A stretch of DNA of 8,056 bases, taken from Kiloniellales bacterium (GTDB lineage: Bacteria > Pseudomonadota > Alphaproteobacteria > Kiloniellales > JAKSDN01). Positions 4,899 to 8,056 of this stretch are shown here, piece after piece. Location: positions 1 to 8,056 of the forward strand of contig JAKSDN010001055.1 of assembly GCA_022360075.1 (NCBI GenBank), read 5' to 3'. The position numbers were made by a program, and so were the translations under genes. The notes under the pieces are model-generated. The model had not been told where the DNA came from and did not search any database. It saw only the letters and a program-made list of their open reading frames with translations. Each line of letters begins with the position of its first letter. The stretch's first letter is position 1.

Positions 4899-6869
4899 CT
4901 AGACGGCCGAGCGGTCGGGTCTTGGCGGCAGCAGGGCCAAGGCGTTGGAGCCATCCGAAAGCGGCTCCTGCCCGCCCCAAGGCGCCTCGGACCCGGCCGG
5001 GACGGGTAATGCCGGTTTCGGGAAGTTGCAGCCCTCGGCCAGCAGGGCCGTGGCATCGTTGCAGCGCAGCGGCGGGGCGAAGTAGAAGCCCTGCACCAGC
5101 CGGCATCCGAGCTCGCTCAGGCAGACGAGCTCCTGAAGCGTCTCCGCGCCCTCGGCGACCACATCCATTTCGAGAATCCCGGCCAGGCGAATGATGGCCC
5201 GCACGATCTCGAAATCCTGCTCTCGCTCGGCGACGGCCCGCACGAAGACGCGGTCTATTTTCAGAACGTCGAAGGGGAAGCGGCGCAAATAGCTGAGGCT
5301 GGAATAGCCGGTGCCGAAGTCGTCGATGGCGAGGCTCACGCCGAGCTGCTTCAAGTCGCGTAGAACCGCCGCCGCCTGCTCGGGATCGCTCATCAAGAAG
5401 GATTCGGTCACCTCGAGCCTGAGCCTTGCCGCCTCGATCGGCGTGGCATCCAGGACCTTGCGCACATCCTCGATGAAGGCGCCATCCATGAGCTGACGCC
5501 CGGAGACGTTGACGCTGATCGAGAGTCCGCTGCCGGCGGGAAAGCCCAGGACCCAGTCGCTGAGCTGCTGTGTGGCCTGCTCGAGGACCCAGCGACCGAT
5601 CGGCAGGATCAGGCCCGTCTCCTCGGCCAGCGGAATGAACTCGCCGGGACCCAGCATGCCGCGCTCGGGATGGTTCCAGCGGATCAGCGCCTCGAAGCCG
5701 AAGAGCCTCTGGCCATGCAGCGCCACGATCGGCTGGTAGCGCAGCTCGAACTCGCCGCCCTTCTCGATCGCGCGGCGGAGGTCGGATTCGACCTTCAGCA
5801 GGCCCGAGCGGTCGCTGCGCATCGAGACGTTGAAGACCTCGAAGCGGTCGCCGCCGCTCTGCTTGGCGGCGTGCATGGCGATGATCGCATCTTGGATCAT
5901 GCTGTCGGCGCCGATATAGCCCTGCGGGCTGACGGCGATGCCGATACTGACGGTGCAAAAGACTTCTTGGTCGCCGATCGTGATCGGGGCGTCGAGCTGC
6001 TTGCGAACCCGCTCCGCGCAGCGCACCGCCGACTCGGGAAGCTCGACGTCCTCGACCAGGATCGCGAAGTCGCCGCCGGAGATGCGCGCGACGGTATCGC
6101 CGGGACGCACCGCGTTCTTCAGGCGGCGCGCCAGGATCTTGAGCACCTCGTCACCGGCGAGATGGCCGAGGCTGTCGTTGACGAACCTGAAGCGGTCCAC
6201 ATTGAAGACGACGATGGCGAAGCTGCGATCGAGCGAACGGCCGGCGCGGCGCAGCGCGTGACCGACCCGATCGACGAAGACCTGGCGATTGGGGAGCTGG
6301 GTCAGGCTGTCGTGGAAAACGCTATGGCGGAGCTGCTCTTCGGCACGTTGTCGCTCGGCGACCTCGCGCTGCAGGCTCTGGTTGGCCGCCACCAGCGCAT
6401 GCGTGCGCTCCTGGACCTTGGCCTCCAGTTCGTCCTTCGCCTTGGTCAGAAGGCGACGCGCCTCCTTCAGGGCGGCGATGTCCTGGGCATGCCGGGTCGC
6501 GTAGCGAATCGAACGCTCGAGCAGGCGCGGCGAAAGCTCGCCCTTCTCCAGGTAGTCCGAGGCCCCCGCCAGCATCGAGGCCACGTCGACCTCGTAGTCG
6601 CTGGCGCCGGTCAGCATGATGAGCGGCACCGGACAACCGCTATCGACGGCTTGGCGGACGAGCTCCAATCCGCTGCGTTCGCCGATCCTGAAGTCCACGA
6701 GGGCAACGTCGAACGTGTCCCACTGGAGCGCGTCCCAGCCCTCGTCGTAGGTCGAGACCCAGTGCAGCTCGTGGGCCACCGCATCGATGTCATCCAGCAT
6801 CTCGCGAACGAGGACATGATCGTCCTCGTCGTCTTCGACCAGGAGAATTCTGACTGTCGAGCGGCGCAC
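4899..6869 (-). CDS. REC-GGDEF-EAL response regulator, probable c-di-GMP phosphodiesterase
   Basis: A 656-aa cytoplasmic signalling protein. The receiver (about 7-125) has acidic residues E12, D13, D14, phospho-acceptor D59, T87 and K109. A coiled coil (about 130-182) links to a GGDEF domain (about 184-345) and an EAL domain (about 365-610). The GGDEF motif reads S-G-G-D-F (264-268), lacking the acidic residue at motif position three, so cyclase activity is probably lost. The upstream metal Asp (D225) and the inhibitory-site R-x-x-D (255-258, five residues before the motif) remain. The EAL domain keeps E393 in E-A-L, N454, E486 in E-V-T-E-S, D516-D517, K537, E573 and Q593, consistent with active c-di-GMP hydrolysis to pGpG. 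GTG at 6869 is the only start after an in-frame stop; GAGGAAGG lies 10 nt upstream. No kinase gene adjoins it, so its phosphate donor is unknown. Confidence 0.93.
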   Translation of the reverse strand: MRRSTVRILLVEDDEDDHVLVREMLDDIDAVAHELHWVSTYDEGWDALQWDTFDVALVDFRIGERSGLELVRQAVDSGCPVPLIMLTGASDYEVDVASMLAGASDYLEKGELSPRLLERSIRYATRHAQDIAALKEARRLLTKAKDELEAKVQERTHALVAANQSLQREVAERQRAEEQLRHSVFHDSLTQLPNRQVFVDRVGHALRRAGRSLDRSFAIVVFNVDRFRFVNDSLGHLAGDEVLKILARRLKNAVRPGDTVARISGGDFAILVEDVELPESAVRCAERVRKQLDAPITIGDQEVFCTVSIGIAVSPQGYIGADSMIQDAIIAMHAAKQSGGDRFEVFNVSMRSDRSGLLKVESDLRRAIEKGGEFELRYQPIVALHGQRLFGFEALIRWNHPERGMLGPGEFIPLAEETGLILPIGRWVLEQATQQLSDWVLGFPAGSGLSISVNVSGRQLMDGAFIEDVRKVLDATPIEAARLRLEVTESFLMSDPEQAAAVLRDLKQLGVSLAIDDFGTGYSSLSYLRRFPFDVLKIDRVFVRAVAEREQDFEIVRAIIRLAGILEMDVVAEGAETLQELVCLSELGCRLVQGFYFAPPLRCNDATALLAEGCNFPKPALPVPAGSEAPWGGQEPLSDGSNALALLPPRPDRSAV

Positions 6870-6893
6870 CGCGGTTTCGCCTTCCTCGGCTTA

Positions 6894-6903
6894 TTAGTAC
6901 TAA
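6894..6903. repeat. Perfect palindrome TTAGTACTAA upstream of the REC-GGDEF-EAL gene
   Basis: A 10-bp perfect palindrome that begins 24 bp upstream of the GTG at 6869, between the ribosome site and the AT-rich segment. It is placed as a repressor operator would be, but no regulator is identified. Confidence 0.35.
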
Positions 6904-7044
6904 CGGGAATTGACGAAATGGCCAGTGAAGGCGGTTTAGCCAAATTTTCTTACCAATACATTGAGACTACGACGGGACAGCGAAACAAGCGTGCTAAAGA
7001 CCCTTCATGGTTTGGTAACAATCGAGTAACCCCAAGTCGCCGCA

Positions 7045-7082
7045 GGCCTTTTCCGGCGCGGCGCGGGAAACCGGCAAAGGCC
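7045..7082. repeat. 12-bp inverted repeat, strong stem-loop
   Basis: GGCCTTTTCCGG (7045-7056) and CCGGCAAAGGCC (7071-7082) pair at 11 of 12 positions around a 14-nt loop. Neither strand has a T tract after the stem. Part of the pattern recurs at 7250-7260 as TTTCCGGCAAA. It may be a REP-like element, a cruciform or operator, or the core of an untranslated RNA. Confidence 0.45.
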
Positions 7083-7205
7083 ATCAAGAACGCGCGAGGC
7101 GTTGCACCGAGCGGTTGTGGGCGCCGTTGGGCCCAGGCCCCGGCAGCGTTGCCACCCGAAACCCGTCGAGCGGGCATCAGACCGTCCGCTCCACCGCCAC
7201 GGCAT

Positions 7206-7223
7206 GTAGTAGCCGGCTACCAC
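7206..7223. promoter_or_regulatory. 18-bp near-perfect palindrome upstream of the VOC gene, possible operator
   Basis: The core GTAGCCGGCTAC (7209-7220) is a perfect 12-bp palindrome. Extending by three bases on each side adds two more pairs with one mismatch (7208/7221), giving eight of nine pairs. It lies 73 bp before the VOC start, within the expected promoter zone. The symmetry suits a dimeric repressor of TetR or GntR type; the regulator is unknown. Confidence 0.4.
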
Positions 7224-7296
7224 CACTGCCCCAACCGCCGACGCTACCCTTTCCGGCAAACGAAGCAATCTGCGGGCTGGGCTCAGGGAGGCGGCG

Positions 7297-7692
7297 ATGG
7301 CGAAGGCCATTCACACGATGATCAGGGTGCTGGACCTGGAGCGCTCGATCGCCTTCTACGAACAGGCCTTCGACCTGAAGGTCGCCGACCACTTCGATTT
7401 CGACGGCTTCGCCCTGGTCTACCTGCGCAACGCCGAGAACGACTTCGAGATCGAGCTCACGCTCAACAAGGGCGAGAGCGAGCCCTACACCCACGGCAGT
7501 GGCTACGGCCATGTCGCGGTCTGTGTCGATGACGTCAATGCCGAGCACGCGCGCTTCCAGCAGCTCGGTCTGGCGCCGAACGACGTCAAGGAGTTCCACC
7601 GCGACGGCAGCCTGATGGCGCGCTTCTTCTTCGTGCAGGACCCCGACGGCTACAAGATCGAGGTGCTGGAGCGCCACGGCCGCTATCAGTGA
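7297..7692 (+). CDS. VOC-superfamily glyoxalase I-like metalloenzyme
   Basis: A 131-aa protein close in size to E. coli GloA (135 aa), made of two beta-alpha-beta-beta-beta modules. The four metal ligands of glyoxalase I are at matching places: H6 (I-H-T-M-I-R-V), E53 (I-E-L-T), H72 (G-Y-G-H-V-A-V) and E122 (D-G-Y-K-I-E-V). R10 corresponds to the conserved Arg after the first ligand. In glyoxalase I this metal site isomerises the glutathione hemithioacetal of methylglyoxal to S-lactoylglutathione. The loop between the first helix and E53 is shorter than in GloA, so the substrate may differ, and other VOC enzymes share the ligand set. ATG at 7297 has AGGGAGG 5 nt upstream. A gene for a Tat-exported protein follows after 83 bp on the same strand, possibly in one transcript. 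Confidence 0.88.
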   Translation: MAKAIHTMIRVLDLERSIAFYEQAFDLKVADHFDFDGFALVYLRNAENDFEIELTLNKGESEPYTHGSGYGHVAVCVDDVNAEHARFQQLGLAPNDVKEFHRDGSLMARFFFVQDPDGYKIEVLERHGRYQ

Positions 7693-7699
7693 CGCCGGC

Positions 7700-7718
7700 C
7701 GGGCCCGGCGGTGGCCCG
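7700..7718 (+). other. GC-rich intercistronic hairpin after the VOC gene
   Basis: CGGGCC (7700-7705) / GGCCCG (7713-7718) form a perfect 6-bp stem with a 7-nt loop. An alternative pairing of GGCCGG (7697-7702) with CCGGCC (7720-7725) encloses much of the same sequence. It lies 8 nt after the VOC stop and is followed by A/C-rich sequence, not a T tract, so complete termination is unlikely. It may mark a 3' end or tune expression of the next gene. Confidence 0.4.
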
Positions 7719-7758
7719 ACCGGCCAAGGCAAACACAAGCAAGAACAAAGAGCCGTTC

Positions 7759-7765
7759 AAGGAGG
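7759..7765 (+). promoter_or_regulatory. Consensus Shine-Dalgarno of the Tat-signal gene
   Basis: AAGGAGG, the full consensus, precedes the ATG at 7776 by 10 nt. The 33 bases before it (about 7726-7758) are rich in A and C and nearly free of pairing potential. Together they predict efficient translation initiation. Confidence 0.7.
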
Positions 7766-7775
7766 AGATCGTCTG

Positions 7776-8056
7776 ATGAGTAGCAAAGGCATGAATCGCC
7801 GTCAGTTCCTGCATAGCAGCGGGACGGCGGCGGCCGGGGCGGCGGCGCTCGCCTCGGGCGCGGTCCTGATGGCGCCGGACGGCGCCTGGGCCCTGGAGAT
7901 GACGACGCTGGGCGGGCACGAGGCCAAGACGCTTCTGGCCATGACCCGCGACCTCTATCCCCACGACACCCTGTCGGACATGTACTACGCCGGCGTGGTC
8001 GGCGCGCTCGACGCCGACGCCAAGGCGAGCGCCGACACCGCGGCGATGCTGAAGGA
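7776..8056 (+). CDS. Twin-arginine signal protein, function unassigned, 3' end outside window
   Basis: The first 93 codons are present. A Tat signal is clear: N-R-R-Q-F-L (7-12), a hydrophobic Ala/Gly/Leu stretch (about 16-32) and a likely signal-peptidase site A-W-A (37-39) before L-E-M-T-T-L. The mature protein would be exported folded to the periplasm. The following segment A-K-T-L-L-A-M-T-R-D-L-Y-P-H-D (about 49-63) resembles Tat-exported small subunits annotated near gluconate-2-dehydrogenase subunit 3 and often encoded beside GMC-family oxidoreductases; that link is from memory and cannot be tested here. The ATG at 7776 is favoured by AAGGAGG 10 nt upstream; M6 (7791) is a less likely alternative start. 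It may be co-transcribed with the VOC gene 83 bp upstream. Confidence 0.85.
   Translation, partial: MSSKGMNRRQFLHSSGTAAAGAAALASGAVLMAPDGAWALEMTTLGGHEAKTLLAMTRDLYPHDTLSDMYYAGVVGALDADAKASADTAAMLK

Larger units (their letters stand above)
6870..7296. other. 427-bp divergent intergenic region
   Basis: No convincing gene on either strand; the short open frames here resemble nothing I recognise and have poor starts. The left 140 bp (about 6890-7030) are clearly AT-richer than the surroundings and probably hold the promoter of the REC-GGDEF-EAL gene. They include the palindrome TTAGTACTAA (6894-6903) and two GTAAC direct repeats spaced 11 bp (7015-7019, 7026-7030). The right part is GC-rich, with a 12-bp-arm stem-loop (7045-7082), small hairpins around 7140-7175, and an 18-bp near-palindrome (7206-7223) 73 bp before the VOC gene. 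I could not resolve a sigma-70 promoter for either gene, nor find a tRNA. Confidence 0.7.

Noticed and set aside
7005..7321. Small open frames in the 6870-7296 gap on both strands
   Set aside because: No ribosome sites, Arg/Ala/Gly-rich composition of random GC-rich translation, no similarity I recognise, and overlap with hairpins and the VOC start.
5670..7532. 620-codon plus-strand frame opposite the REC-GGDEF-EAL gene and running into the VOC gene
   Set aside because: It overlaps two well-supported genes in the wrong frame or strand and crosses a regulatory region; no domain is visible.

Overview
The window is GC-rich (roughly two thirds G+C by eye) chromosomal DNA that looks like a free-living alphaproteobacterium, probably of the Rhodospirillales type. 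The supporting signs are an ICE-like (Irr-box) dyad upstream of a dps gene, a small ribbon-helix-helix protein of a kind common in alphaproteobacteria, frequent GTG starts, a GGAAC-N17-GGTT promoter-like element resembling EcfG general-stress promoters, and a Tat-exported protein. The taxonomic call is inference; there is no rRNA or other taxonomic marker here.

Layout from left to right. Positions 1-1191 (minus strand) hold the 5' part of an OmpR/PhoB-type response regulator, cut by the left edge, and upstream of it a dps ferritin-like gene. A large GC-rich stem-loop lies between them. The 170-bp region upstream of dps carries a candidate promoter, two small dyads and an ICE-like box. Positions 1362-4240 (minus strand) hold an EF-G paralogue followed 26 nt later by a 2-keto-4-pentenoate hydratase/MhpD-family gene, probably one transcript. 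The EF-G paralogue keeps domain IV tip motifs but has Ser in place of the catalytic His after its G3 motif. Positions 4241-4535 are a divergent regulatory region, followed on the plus strand by a 103-aa ribbon-helix-helix (RHH_4-type) protein with a structured leader. Convergent to it, 4899-6869 (minus) encodes a REC-coiled coil-GGDEF-EAL protein whose GGDEF motif is degenerate while its EAL motifs are intact, so it is best read as a c-di-GMP phosphodiesterase or receptor under phosphorelay control.

Positions 6870-7296 are a 427-bp non-coding divergent region with several dyads. On the plus strand it is followed by a VOC/glyoxalase-I-like metalloenzyme (7297-7692), then, after a GC-rich hairpin and an A/C-rich spacer with a strong Shine-Dalgarno, by a Tat-signal-bearing protein truncated by the right edge.

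The common theme is stress adaptation and signalling: iron/oxidant protection (Dps), a specialised translation factor, second-messenger turnover, a two-component regulator and a glyoxalase-like enzyme. I see no CRISPR array, insertion sequence, tRNA, rRNA, phage gene or recognisable defence cassette. No clearly new multi-gene system is evident. The strongest leads are the EF-G paralogue with its stress-type promoter, the ICE-like box of dps, the altered GGDEF protein, and the structured leaders.
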